Below the pieces are notes generated by a model that saw nothing but the letters and a program-made list of their open reading frames with translations, did no database searches and was not told the DNA's origin. The translations under genes and the position numbers were made by a program. Below are positions 45,400 to 55,094 of a stretch of 64,000 nt of DNA, piece after piece. The DNA is from Taudactylus pleione (lineage: Eukaryota > Chordata > Amphibia > Anura > Myobatrachidae): contig JAUIMM010000686.1 of assembly GCA_031769625.1 (NCBI GenBank), positions 3,742,001 to 3,806,000 of the forward strand. Reading direction: 5' to 3'. How positions within the stretch are numbered: the first letter of the stretch is position 1; each line of letters begins with the position of its first letter.

Positions 45400-46009
45400 C
45401 CAGACTTCAAAAGAAAAAGGCTGACAACCTTGTGAGTCTTGTTAGATTTTTCATAGATTGTAACCATTTTAACGGTGCATGATCAGTAACCACAGTAAAC
45501 CTGGCCCCACAAAGATAATATCTCAATGAGTCAAGAACCCATTTTATAGCGAGGCATTATTTTTCTATTACAGAATACCTGGTCTCTTGTGGGAACAACT
45601 GTCTACTAAGATCTAGAATCGAATGTTCAATGCTATCAAACTCCTGACATAAAACTGCCCCCAAGCCCACATCGGAGGCATCTGTTTGTACGACAAAATG
45701 CTTGGTAAAATGTGGAGACTTTAAAACCGGGCCATTACACAAAAGATGTTTAATTTTGGTGAACGCAGACTGACGGTCCCTAGACCACTCAAGTTTATTT
45801 GGAGCAGAATTTTTCAAACGATCTGTTAAGGGAGCTGCTAAGGTATAAAATGGAGGCAAAAACCTCCTGTAACAGCCTGCTAAACCCAAGAAGGACCTTA
45901 ACTCTTTCTTGGTAGTTGGAACTGGGGCATCAGCTAGTGCCTGTACCTTACTCACAAGGGGCTTCAGACACCCACTGCCCACCACATACCCTAAGTTACT
46001 TGGTTTCAT
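45400..46009 (-). pseudogene. RT thumb and RNase H of the Gmr1-like element
   Basis: Minus-strand frame 46009-45557 contains the end of the reverse transcriptase (TTKKELRSFLGLAGCYRRFL, the usual connection motif) and the start of RNase H with VVQTDASDVGLGAVL (first catalytic aspartate near 45679) and RYSVIEK (glutamate region). Beyond 45557 the sequence continues through frameshifts (SLRYYLWG- and FTVVTDHAPLKWLQSM-like fragments around 45450-45530). It then degenerates before the zone next to the LTR, so the RNase H C-terminus is lost. RNase H would remove the RNA template during reverse transcription. Confidence 0.82.
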
Positions 46010-46745
46010 TTTTACCTAGAACACATTTCTTCAAATTATCAGTTAAACCTGCCTCTCTCAAAGACTGAAAAACAGCCGTAAGCCTATTAACATGGGCATT
46101 CCAATGCTGACTATATATGACAATATCATCCAAATATGTTGCAGCATAATTCTGATGAGAACGAAACACCCGATCCTTTACCCTCTGAAAAGATGCCGGG
46201 GCACCATGGAAGCAAGCCAAAAGGCATTGTTTTCCACTGAAAGAGGCCCAATGGAGTAGAAAAAGCAGTTTTCTCCCTAGCTTCCTCTGTCAGCTCAATT
46301 TGCCAATGTCCCTTCGTAAGATCAACGGTAGAAATATATCTGGTCGAACCTAACCTATCAAGCAGGTCATTGACCCTTGGCATTAGGTAGGCATCAAATT
46401 TGGACACTGTTTTAACTTTGCGGAAGCCTATGCAGAATCTTGTAGAACCATCTGGTTTCGGGACCAAAACAATGGGGCTACACCAGTCACTAGACTACTC
46501 CTCAATTACCCCTCACTTCAACATTTCTTGTATTTCCTTGATTACCTGCTCTTGTTTTTCCCTTGGAAGCCTATAGGGTCTTTGTCATACTACTACTCCA
46601 GGTGGGTTTACAATGTCATGTAAGACTAATTTGGTCTTCCCTGGTTCATCAGAAAAAACATCTGAGAATTCAGTAACAAGGTTTTCCAAGGTAGCCTTCA
46701 GCTTGTCTGAATTCAAAGGTTCAAGTGGTGGAAAGGCCCCATCAT
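45996..46745 (-). pseudogene. Reverse transcriptase of the Gmr1-like element
   Basis: The lead region (about 46745-46470) reads with several in-frame stops and includes QRPYRLPREKQEQV and the SPIVLVPKPDG start of the polymerase fold. Frame 46467-46126 gives STRFCIGFRKVKTVSKFDAY, ISTVDLTKGHWQIEL (first catalytic aspartate) and TPLGLFQWKTMPFGL. After a frameshift, frame 46220-45996 gives TYLDDIVIYSQHW, with the YxDD catalytic box intact at 46136-46125. The gypsy-type motifs are unmistakable. Broken by at least four stops and one frameshift. Confidence 0.88.
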
Positions 46746-46746
46746 A

Positions 46747-47830
46747 CTAAGAACCAAGGTCACCTTGGCCATTACCAGGGTCTACAAAAAACACATTTGG
46801 ATCCTTCCACGCTTTCAACAGGTTAACATGGTAAATCTGCCTACCTCTACGGGAGTCAGGTTGAGAGACTTCATAATTTACTTCACCAACCTTTCTAATT
46901 ACTTCAAATGGCCCTTGCCACTTTGCTAGTAATTTATTTCCCTGAGTAGATAACAACAAAAGTACTTTATCCCCATGTGCAAAAATTAGTTCGGGCATTA
47001 CGGTTATACAGAAGTTTTTGTGCCTCCTGTGCATTTACCAAATTTTCCCGGACCAATTGACCTAGTAGGTCTATGCGATTACGCATCTGGACCACATATT
47101 GAAGAATGCTTTCTCCCTCTATTAGTTGTTCTTCCCATGCTTCCCACAGAAGGTCAAGAACACCCCGTGGCTTCCTCTCATAAAGAAGTTCAAAAGGGGC
47201 AAAGCCAGTAGAAGCCTGGGGCACTTCTCTGATTACAAACAACAAATAGGGTAGAAGCTCATCCCACCTTTTTTTCTGTCTCTATAAACTTCTCTGACAT
47301 AGACTTTAGTGTACAGTTGAATCTTTCTACTAAGCCATCCATTTGGGGATGATATATGGATGTTCTGACAGATTTAGTTTTTAACAACTTTAACACCCCC
47401 TGTATTAACTTAGACCTAAAGTTTGTCCCTTGGTCGGTAAGAACTTCTTTAGGTAACTCAATCCTGGAAAACCGCTCTAATAACTTAGTTGCTACCTGTT
47501 TGGCTGTAGCGACCCTTAAGGGAAATGCCTCCGAATAACGGGTGGAATAGTCAACCACAACTAAAACTAACTTATAGCCTTTAGACTGTGGTTCAATCGG
47601 ACCCACTAAATCAACCCCTATTTTTTCAAAGGGGACTCCTAAAATTGGGAGAGGAATCAGCGGGGCAGGTAACGGCTAGTTTACTGTTGTATTTTGACAC
47701 TCTGAACAAGCGGAACAGAACCGTGAGACCTCAGCATAAACACCTGGCCATCTTATTCCGTCCCAAATGACCATCCCAAGGACCCGGGACCACCAACTGT
47801 CCTCCCCCGTTTGTGCTTGTCTGGTCAATA
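46747..47830 (-). pseudogene. Integrase of the Gmr1-like element
   Basis: About 47830-47640 holds a decayed zinc-binding N-terminus (ending in CSECQ-like sequence). Frame 47606-47259 gives the catalytic core: VVVDYSTRYSEAFPL (D at residue 19), VLTDQGTNF (D58) and HPQMDGLVERFN (E94). The spacing of 35 residues between the second D and the E is the canonical D,D35E. Frames 47245-46967 and 47034-46747 continue with FELLYERKPRG and the GPY/F-type module (LLAKWQGPFEVIRKVG, IYHVNLLKAW) that ends gypsy integrases. It lies upstream of reverse transcriptase in the element. Frameshifted, hence inactive. Confidence 0.88.
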
Positions 47831-47869
47831 TAAAACCCCTTTAAGCAACACAAAATGGGGATATTTTAC

Positions 47870-48250
47870 TTCTGTTACATGTGACAAGAGGACACCATCC
47901 ACTGAAAGAACCTGTTCAAAGGCCTTTTTTAAAGCAGGATCTTCCCGTTGGGCCATTCTTAAATCAGGTTGAGGCGCAAGGGGAAGTGTGAAGTTCATTA
48001 TTACTACTTAATTGAACCTCCGCATTATTCCCCGAGCTACGAGGATTAGGCAGGCTGCTAGACACATCAGTGTTCCTAAACCTCTCAGCATTACCATGGA
48101 CTTCAGCATGCATACGCACATAAGTAACAAGAGGTTCATCAAAATTATCAGATACATTGAGATGAACAGAAACATCAGCATTTACAGGCACATTGTGAAC
48201 CGTAACATGGGAAGAGACCTTTTTTCCCAACAGAACATAACAGCAAGCCA
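47870..48250 (-). pseudogene. Protease-integrase linker of the Gmr1-like element
   Basis: The minus-strand frame 48230-47964 is rich in Val/Asn/Ser and has no recognised domain. The following stretch (about 47955-47860) reads LRMAQREDPALKKAF, typical of the segment just before gypsy integrases. Probably the polyprotein spacer. Confidence 0.55.
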
Positions 48251-48254
48251 GTCT

Positions 48255-48765
48255 CTATGATCCCTTCTCCTTTTGTTTCTTAGATTTAGGGGCCTTTACC
48301 CAAGACAGAAATAAATCAGGGGAGAAGTGGAATGTCTCTCTAAGGGCTGCTGCAGGCACCTGTTCCTCTGGCAGAACAAGAGCCCGGACGGGAGGCCAGT
48401 CACCACCTATTAGCACAGGGGCTGGTAACCAAGGGCACACACCCACACGTAGTTTAACAGTCTTTCCCCTGATTATCAGGGACCATGGCAACAGGAAAGG
48501 CTCAAACATCTCCATGCACACAATGGATGCGGACTAGTTCATGAGGCAACAACAACTGTGGGGACAACCAATCCCTTTGTATCAGCATAGTAGCAGAGCC
48601 AGAGTCCACCAAACCCTCGACCAGTCCATTACCGACTTGCACACGTACCTGTATTCTAGGTGGAAGACGGCAGGTCTCTATAGCTGTAAAGACACTGGAA
48701 AAAGAGCAATCCATCTGTGGACACTCCCATTCTTGATGCCCACCACGGCAAGAGGAGGAACACAC
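48255..48765 (-). pseudogene. Zinc knuckle and aspartic protease of the Gmr1-like element
   Basis: Frame 48765-48502 begins with a degenerate CCHC knuckle (CRGGHQEWEC, residues 6-15; the cysteine-histidine spacing is one short). A retropepsin-type protease follows, with LVDSGSATMLI (catalytic D at residue 54, codon about 48606). Frame 48521-48255 carries the protease end with LRVGVCPWLPAPVLIGGDWP, a gypsy-type 'VLIGxDW' motif. The two frames overlap by a frameshift. The protease would cleave the polyprotein. Confidence 0.78.
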
Positions 48766-48776
48766 TTGAGCTAGAG

Positions 48777-49214
48777 TTATGGGGACGTCCTACACTGTGG
48801 ACCTCCATCTTCTGGAAAACGGGCGGCCATCACCCTCCCCATTGAACAACTTCTGTGCCGAAAACGCTTTTTATGTGAAGAGATGGGCAAAGCTGTGGGC
48901 CTCAATTTCCCCGAAGCCATCGCCTGCGAAGGGTACTTTTGCCTATCCAAGCCCATACATGGGGGCACCTTATCCTGAGACCTCGCCCGCTGTGGAGACA
49001 GACTGGGAGCCTCCGGTGTAATTAAAGAAGAACGTTTCTCCATACCATCCTGCTCCGGCAAGGCATTTTCTACTAGCCAGACAGTGGAATCCAAATTCTC
49101 AACTCGATGCAGCTGGACCCAGTGAGCAACTTGGGCAGGGAGAAGTGTAACAAACTGTTCCAAAGTGACTAACTTCACCAGCCAGGCAGAATTATGTAGG
49201 TCCGGCTGTAGCCA
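48777..49214 (-). pseudogene. SCAN-like gag segment of the Gmr1-like element
   Basis: The minus strand reads QWLQPDLHNSAWLVK (about 49216-49172), then LVTLEQFVTLLPAQVAHWV and QLHRVENLDSTVWLVENAL. This matches the shape of the SCAN domain (RWLRP...LVLEQFLxxLP...WVxxHxPxSxxEAVxLxE), known to descend from the gag capsid of Gmr1-like elements. The rest of the 133-codon frame is low-complexity linker. The N-terminal gag and primer-binding site are missing: a deletion joins mid-gag directly to the partial LTR at about 49217. Confidence 0.75.
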
Positions 49215-49217
49215 TTG

Positions 49218-49444
49218 TTCAGGAACAATAAATCAGCTTACATGAGGCAGCAGTTCAATCGAGCAGAGTATTCACAGCAGTCAGGGTTCAGATTGTTCAG
49301 CATAGAGAGAGCTGCTAATGTTGCAACCTCTCCCTCACATTTCCACTGACTAAACTTACCATGGTTTTATACCTAACTGGTCTTAATTGGCTACAGAGAG
49401 GTTAACCCTGTCCTTAGATTGTGGGAGAGACCAACTCTGTCACA
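49218..49444 (-). repeat. 5' LTR of the Gmr1-like element (partial)
   Basis: About 227 bp aligned directly with 45047-45292 of the complete LTR (GTTCAGGAACAATAAATCAG at the left edge, CTGTCACA at the right edge). The roughly 125 bp nearest the gag side is missing. It differs from the other LTR by several substitutions and a short indel (about 49377-49390), indicating an old insertion. Confidence 0.85.
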
Positions 49445-49449
49445 CCATC

Positions 49450-50620
49450 CATAATGTGTTTTTGTCTTCTAGGATCAGGGGCAAATTAAGTATCCTTGGT
49501 CTGCTTTGTGTATGAATCATTTATGTACCCCATAAGCCTACCTGCTTCATAACGTGGCAGTCTTTCTATGCCAAGTTCTGTTGGGTTTCGTATACAGACT
49601 CAGTCGCACACAAATATACAAGTGTTGCATATCAAATTAATCATTGCAGTCTCCTGGTGTGTCCTAGTCACATCTCATTGTGACCGTGACGCATTTTCGG
49701 GTGAAAAAGATGCCCAGTGCTGGCAGTCGCCCAGGACCTGGCAGCTCACTCGCATAAGGCTTCTCGTGCCACATGGCTTATTGAGGCTAGGTGTATAAGG
49801 GGCTGGAACAGGAGATGATGTAGCAGAAACTTTGACCTAGATTTCAGGCATGTAAAACTTTTTTTTTTTTTTTAGTTTTCTGTAACATCTCAAAATATGT
49901 TGTTTCATGCTCAAATGGAACACATGGTGCAATCTACTGTATGGTCTTTTACATTATTACACATAAAAATCCTGCAAGTGTTTACACATAAAATCATGTC
50001 AGAATAGATGTTTGGGGTCTGCAATCTATATGAAACACAGTACACTTCAGCGAGTGTAGGGAAGTTTAGAGAATAATATATATTTGATTTTCATGAGCTT
50101 GTATTGTACATTACAGGTTATAGCAGCATGTTTCTCTTGCTTAGTGTCTGTTTAACACCAGACCTTTATCAGCCCCACAGTCTGCTAACCCCAAGCCCAA
50201 TAAATGTAATGCATTGTGGAAGTGAAACCGTTGGCCGCATGCAGAGTTTGTATTAGGGAAACCAAAGTACCTGCATCCTGTCCAACAGAGGTTTTTCTAG
50301 GAGACCATGGGGATCTCTTAAGCACTTGAGTGGTCAGAATATCTGCAGTGTGTTTTATGGCCCTACAGCAGTGAAGTACTACAGTGTTTTGCCAATGACA
50401 TTATTTATGACATGTTCTGTTGAAATACAGAGCGTGTGGTATAGTCTGACTAAGCACCACTTAGATCTTTTTGAATATTTTGTACTTTTAAAACTTACTG
50501 TAAGTAAAATTCGATGAATTATCTCAATATTATTCACTATCCTTTGTTCTGGTGATTGCAATTATGTGAAATTAATGTGCTTCAAGACCATAGTGCTACC
50601 AGGTTACCAGAAAAGCTACA
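49450..50620. other. No gene recognised
   Basis: AT-rich sequence. CAGACTCAGTCGCACACAAA (49605) and TTGAGGCTAGGTGTATAAGG (49781) have faint counterparts at about 19880 and 19985, hinting at a shared old repeat. No exon recognised. T-run at about 49859-49874. Confidence 0.4.
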
Positions 50621-50624
50621 GACA

Positions 50625-50990
50625 TATTATTATTATTATTATTATTATTATTATCGTTTATTTATATGGCGCCACAAGTGTTCCGCAGCGCCTTACAAGG
50701 TACATATCCAAAAAGTGACTTACAGTAAAATACAATACAATGAAGGACAAGGACATGGATAATATACATTGATACATAGGTGGCCATAACACCCACATAA
50801 GCAGCAAAGCATAGGCACCAAGTGTTAGGTGTCCTAGTGGTGAGTAAGAGGTAGATGAACATATAGTAAGGAGAAGCACAAGAGGGTAGAGGGCCCTGCT
50901 CGCAAGAGCTTACATTCTCAAGGGGAGGGGCAGACAGATGGGTGTGATACAGTTGGGGAAGACAGGGAGGAGGGAGCATGTAGTAGCAAG
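50625..50990 (-). mobile_element. L2-type LINE 3' end with (ATT)n tail
   Basis: On the minus strand, about 50930-50650 reads GAATGTAAGCTCTTGCGAGC, AGGGCCCTCTACC, then CTTGTAAGGCGCTGCGGAAC and GGCGCCATATAAATAAACG, followed by (AAT)n (50625-50654 on the plus strand). This is the characteristic L2 3' untranslated end recognised by its reverse transcriptase. No ORF2 sequence remains. The 234-codon frame spanning 50662-51366 crosses from this into a MITE and is not a gene. Confidence 0.82.
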
Positions 50991-51005
50991 TTAGGATGAG
51001 ACTTA

Positions 51006-51301
51006 AGGTGGGTACACACTGCACAGATATATCTGCAGATGAGGGTTGTTCATACACACTGAAAGGCCATAATCTGCTTCTGGCCGCGGGTCCCACTGGC
51101 CAGGGGGTGTGTCCCGCCCCCCTCCCTGCGGCATCTGCTGCATGTGTATGGGACACACTGGTCGATGGACCGATACATCTGCGGATATATCTGCCATCGG
51201 CTGTGCAGCACAGCCAACGCGATATGTCTGTGAACGATGTGCACCAGATATATTGGCCGATCAATTGATCGCCCAATATATCTGTCGGTGTGTACCCAGC
51301 T
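51006..51301. mobile_element. Palindromic MITE (ACACAC-end group), TTA duplication
   Basis: The ends AGGTGGGTACACACTGC (51006-51022) and the inverse of TCGGTGTGTACCCAGCT (51285-51301) are flanked by TTA (51003-51005 and 51302-51304). Inner arms pair ATATCTGCAGATGAGG-like, TGGCCAGGGGG and CGATGGACCGATACATCTGC words. It shares its right TTA with the next element. Confidence 0.82.
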
Positions 51302-51304
51302 TTA

Positions 51305-51920
51305 AGCTGCCTACACACTATACAATTATTGGGCCGCTTTGCCAATAATCGGGTGATCGGCCTCATTCATTGTATAGTGTGTATGAACGATCATTTCAGC
51401 GGTTCACCTATAAAACGGATAGAAATCATCCACAAACGCATTCCTTCGATTATCCAATCTGTCGGTCAATACCAAAAATCCCGGCCACAATTTCCCAATA
51501 TCCTGCAGTGTGTGTGCATTCTCGATAATCTGTGCATATTTTGCTTTTTCCTGATTACCTAATCATCCTTCTATGCGTACTTATGCAAATACACTGTGAA
51601 ATTTGCTGGGTATTTCTTTTAATTGTATATTGTGTAGCACAGATATCGGGCAGTTATTTTGCTGAAAACTCGTCCCAATTGTCGGCATCATCAAAAAATC
51701 TCATAGTGCAGAGGTTCCCAAACACAGTCCTCAAGGCTCCCCAACAGTTCAGGTTTTAGAGAGACAGTATCTATGGTTAAGCACAGGTGGTTAAATCAAA
51801 TTGACTGAGATACTAATTAAGTCACCTGTGGGCAAGCATGGATATCCTTAAAACCTGGACTGTAAGGGTGCCTTGAGGACTGTTTGGGAACCTCTGGCAT
51901 AGTGTATACTTACTGTAGCT
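51305..51920. mobile_element. Palindromic MITE (ACACAC-end group), TTA duplication, hAT MITE inside
   Basis: The left end AGCTGCCTACACACTATAC (51305-51323) and the inverse of the right end (ATAGTGTATACTTACTGTAGCT, read in two parts to 51920) are imperfect inverted repeats flanked by TTA (51302-51304 and 51921-51923). A hAT-like MITE (51709-51896) is inserted just inside the right end. Without it the element would be about 420 bp. Confidence 0.72.
51709..51896. mobile_element. hAT-like MITE (188 bp)
   Basis: The ends CAGAGGTTCCCAAACACAGT (51709-51728) and the inverse of ACTGTTTGGGAACCTCTG (51879-51896) are near-perfect. Adjoining inner arms (CCTCAAGGC/GCCTTGAGG, CAGTTCAGGTTTTA/TAAAACCTGGACTG) also pair. 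The flanking octamers TCATAGTG (51701-51708) and GCATAGTG (51897-51904) agree at 7 of 8 positions, the duplication length of hAT elements. Related repeats are common in fish and amphibians. Confidence 0.82.
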
Positions 51921-51924
51921 TTAG

Positions 51925-52265
51925 CAGTCTATTTATCAAGCATTTTTTTTCCAGAAAATTGTGTAAAAACTGCAGTATGTACAAATAGCCTAATGCAGGA
52001 GATTTCACAGAAATGTCCTACAGAATGCTAATGAGAATTGCAGATCGCAGTCTCCATTATTATCAATAGCGAATACAATCTGACTCCTAAACTAAGCTGG
52101 TCGGAGTTTGGCCCATTAGTTTATACCATCTTCAGGTGGTGTAAACCACTTTAATCTTGTGGAAGAATATTTGCAGAAGAGAGATCTTCCAACCCATCCT
52201 CTGCAGTCTCCGAGCAGTTCTGCGAACTGACACTGTGCACATTAAACTTTAGCATTATAATAAAA
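51925..52265. repeat. TTTATACCATCTTCAG-type interspersed repeat, copy 3
   Basis: Shares TTTATACCATCTTCAGGTGG, GAGAGATCTTCC, GACACTGTGCA, GCAGATCGCAGTCTCCAT and the left word TCTATTTATCAAGC with the repeats at 15150 and 29985. Probably a palindromic MITE family. Confidence 0.5.
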
Positions 52266-52269
52266 TGTG

Positions 52270-53245
52270 CTCAACTTTCCCCATGCTTCATTCATCAGTT
52301 ATTGTAAGCTAATGAATATTATGCCTAATGTACATTTTTCCTTTCAGAGAATCATGCCCATCAACATAACGTTTTCTCTTAAAATACCACTGTTCAATAA
52401 TTATAATATTGTGCCACCAAAGCTGGTTCTAGGTGACCATTATTTCAGTCTACTTCAGTGGCCTCACTGTTACCAGATGACAATACATTATAGCACATTT
52501 AGGAGATTTGCAGCATGTTTGACCAGATGACAAATCTGCAGCAGCTGTGTGATGCTATCATGTCACCATGGATCAGAATCTCTAAGGAGTGTTTTCAGCA
52601 ATACTAGAAAGATGTACTGTACCTAATATAGTGCTGCTGAGTGTTTATATGCATTTGTGGGAAGGGAATGAAAGCCAAGGACCCTCATGCAAATTTTGCA
52701 TTAACGTGCATCTCTGCAGTACTGGAGAGCCGGAGCAGTGAGGATGGGCTGAGGAGAACCTGCCAGGAGCCTCTATTCGTTTACTTTATCTGAATATACT
52801 GTAGTATGACTTTTTATTGAGGAAACATTTTATAATTGTCTGGTAGGATAGCCTCAGAGAGCACTGTAATTTTCCCTCTACTCATGATATGTATTACGCT
52901 ATTATAGTTGTTGGACACGGATACAACTGATGACAGTGCAGCCATAGTGCAGTCCAGCTTTACACAGGATGTGAGAGATAAGTGGCTGTTTCAGTAGTCT
53001 TCAGTGCCCGTCATGCCCGACTTCCTCATAGTTTTGGGATGCAGTTAATATCTGTTCATGGCAGGTAAATAATACCAGGTTTTATTTTCATTACCAGAAG
53101 ATAGGATCTCATTGGTATAAGGCCAACAAATTTTTATTTGCTTTGGCAAAACCCCCCCCCCCAAAAAAAACCTCTTTCCTTCCCAGCGCATAACAATGTC
53201 CTTCAATTTATATTGAAATCTAGCCTTACAGATTAAAGATGTTGG
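52270..53245. other. No gene recognised
   Basis: AT-rich, unique-looking sequence with a C-run/A-run at about 53151-53169. No exon or repeat recognised. Confidence 0.45.
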
Positions 53246-53252
53246 TACTGAG

Positions 53253-53832
53253 GGGCCGATTCAGACCCGGACGCTAAGCCGCGTTCGCTCACTGTGGGCG
53301 ATAGTTGCCCGTCTGCGCATGCGGCAAAATACGCATGCCCGAACCAGTCCGTGCGATGGGGAAGTGCTCGCTCGAAGCCCGCAGATGGGCCGCTCCTTTG
53401 AGTGACAGTGCCGTTCGTGGGTGGTAACAGGGGAAGGTCCGGGAAAACGGGGGAGTGAATGTGTGAACGCAGGCGTGTCTGAGCGTCAAAACGGCAGCTT
53501 TTGGGCGTGCATAATTAGCATGTCAGCGTCATTGTACACGTCACCTGGTAGCATTTCAGCCTGCAGTGCTTGCGGCGGGGTAGGGTCTACCTTAAGGGCT
53601 GCGAGCAGCTCCGATGGCTCTCGATGTTACTGAATAATCATACACTTCCTGGAAATGATGTGGGCTAAGATAGAAAAGTGGGCATCATTACACGGGCGGG
53701 CGTTCACTCTGCCGTCGCTCTCCAAGACATAGAGGGTGTCCTTTAGCCTGGCTGCGCGATCACGGCATTTGCATATTCGCCCCCTGACTGCTGCGAGAGA
53801 GCGCAGCTTAGCGTCCGGGTCTGAATCGGCCC
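53253..53832. mobile_element. GGGCCGATTCAGACCC MITE (long perfect ends, GAG duplication)
   Basis: The ends GGGCCGATTCAGACCCGGAC, then GCTAAGC (53253-53279), and the inverse at about 53806-53832 form a 27-bp near-perfect terminal inverted repeat flanked by GAG (53250-53252 and 53833-53835). The terminal word resembles the hairpin-chain MITEs, but the interior is GC-rich sequence without the hairpin chain (CGCATGCGGCAAAATACGCA, then AGTGGGCATCATTACACGGG). Non-coding; likely the same transposase class. Confidence 0.8.
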
Positions 53833-53864
53833 GAGTCTTCTAATAATTTGTGTTTGACAAACTT

Positions 53865-53952
53865 CAATACTTACCTTCGGGATGCCGGCACCGGGATTTT
53901 GATTGGTGTCGGGATTCTGATCTGCACCCCGACTGCTGAGATGCCAACTACT
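53865..53952. mobile_element. Telomere-core MITE family, arm fragment
   Basis: GGGATGCCGGCACCGGGATT, GTGTCGGGATTCTGAT and CCCCGACTGCTGAGATGCC are arm words of the family at 292-592. Only one arm remains, without the G-rich core. Confidence 0.6.
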
Positions 53953-54174
53953 TCCCACTTCACAGCTGCAGGTTATTGTAGATGGAAAAGTACACGGGTG
54001 ATGTTATTTATAGCTCATTAAATTATTAGGTTTAAAATACCATAGTTTATGCAAACTAGAAAAACAAAAAGATCAAATTTGTAACTTGGCCAAATCATGT
54101 TCCACCGCAGGTGGGGCAGATTTAAAATGTGTAGAGGTGTGAGGGGGAGTGTACTAGCTCATTTAAAATTTTTA

Positions 54175-55053
54175 GGGCTGTATTCAATTTGATGGCGAAA
54201 AGTCCGAGGTCGGACTATTAACCATCATCGCAGGTTTTCCTGGGAAAAGTATTGGGCGCGTCACGGCGTATCCCAGTACTCAATTAGGAATCTGTGAAAA
54301 CGGGACTCGACGAAAAGGTAAGTATCGAAAAGATCTGTCACTTTTTGGGAAATCAGCCTGTCACCCCCCCCCCACCAAAGATGGTCTGACATAGGGGATC
54401 ACTATGGGTACCCCTGACTTGGCCTGCTAAAGGTATTTGGGGTTTTTAAACGGCCGCGACGGGTGCTTTAATGCATCTTTAAAGAAGTGGTGAAGAATAG
54501 CATTTAGCTTCATTTGAAAAAATAAATAACTAGTCCCATCAAATTTGGGGTACATGAAAATGGGTGCAAGCATATTTTTAAGTCCCTTAAGTGATTTTTT
54601 AAAATCATTAAAAATCCACCTGCTGCAACCAAGTGCATTCTAAAAAACACCTGCCGCATACCTGGGGACCCCCCCTGAGTCTATTTCGCTAGTTTTTTTA
54701 GTTTGTCCCCCAACTTTTTGGTTTTTCGCCCCCAAAATGTAACCACTTTTTTGGGAGTGTCCTATTGAACTTGTAAAAACATTTTTGACACAGATTACTT
54801 TAAGGGGACATTCCAAGGGGTGCAGGGTACTTTTTTTTTTTTTTTTTTTTTTTTTAAGTCTGCACCCCAAAACCCCAGTTCTGCACTTTTTTTTCACCAC
54901 CTATTCAGTGGTGAAAACTTATCCCCGGTTTTTGACAGACTTTCGCACCTGCGAAAATTCTTTGAAATTGAATATGGGGATAAGTGAAAATGACGCCATC
55001 GGCGATAAATTATCGCTCATAACGGACTTTTTGCTACTAATTGAATACGGCCC
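54175..55053. mobile_element. 879-bp MITE, GGGCTGTATTCAATT ends, TTA duplication
   Basis: The ends GGGCTGTATTCAATT (54175-54189) and the inverse of AATTGAATACGGCCC (55039-55053) are flanked by TTA (54172-54174 and 55054-55056). The subterminal left region (ATGGCGAAAAGTCCG) pairs with GGACTTTTTGC near the right end. The interior includes a T-run (about 54831-54856), C-runs (54364-54373, 54667-54673) and no recognisable protein; the poly-lysine frames come from the T-run. PIF/Harbinger-like by duplication and end sequence. Confidence 0.82.
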
Positions 55054-55094
55054 TTAGTCTTTGTTTGTTAGCACAAGCAGCAGTGGCTGCATTA

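Larger units (their letters stand above)
44916..49449 (-). mobile_element. Gmr1-like Ty3/gypsy LTR retrotransposon (degenerate)
   Basis: A full LTR (44921-45292) and a partial LTR (about 49218-49444) in direct orientation bracket gag-pol remnants on the minus strand. A 5-bp duplication CCATC lies outside both ends (44916-44920 and 49445-49449). In the element's direction the order is SCAN-like gag, zinc knuckle and protease, integrase, reverse transcriptase, RNase H. Protein similarity is of the Ty3/gypsy kind, but integrase lies upstream of reverse transcriptase, as described for the Gmr1-like group of deuterostomes. Integrase runs straight into the reverse transcriptase lead region, so the order is native rather than a rearrangement. 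Stops, frameshifts and deletions show it is dead. Confidence 0.88.

Noticed and set aside
44916..49449. Ty1/copia retrotransposon (because integrase precedes reverse transcriptase)
   Set aside because: Protein motifs of RT, INT (GPY/F module) and protease are gypsy-type and gag is SCAN-like, so a Gmr1-like gypsy element fits better.
50662..51366. 234-codon minus-strand open frame, the longest in the window
   Set aside because: It runs from an L2 3' tail through spacer into a palindromic MITE. No domain, and its limits do not respect any exon signal.
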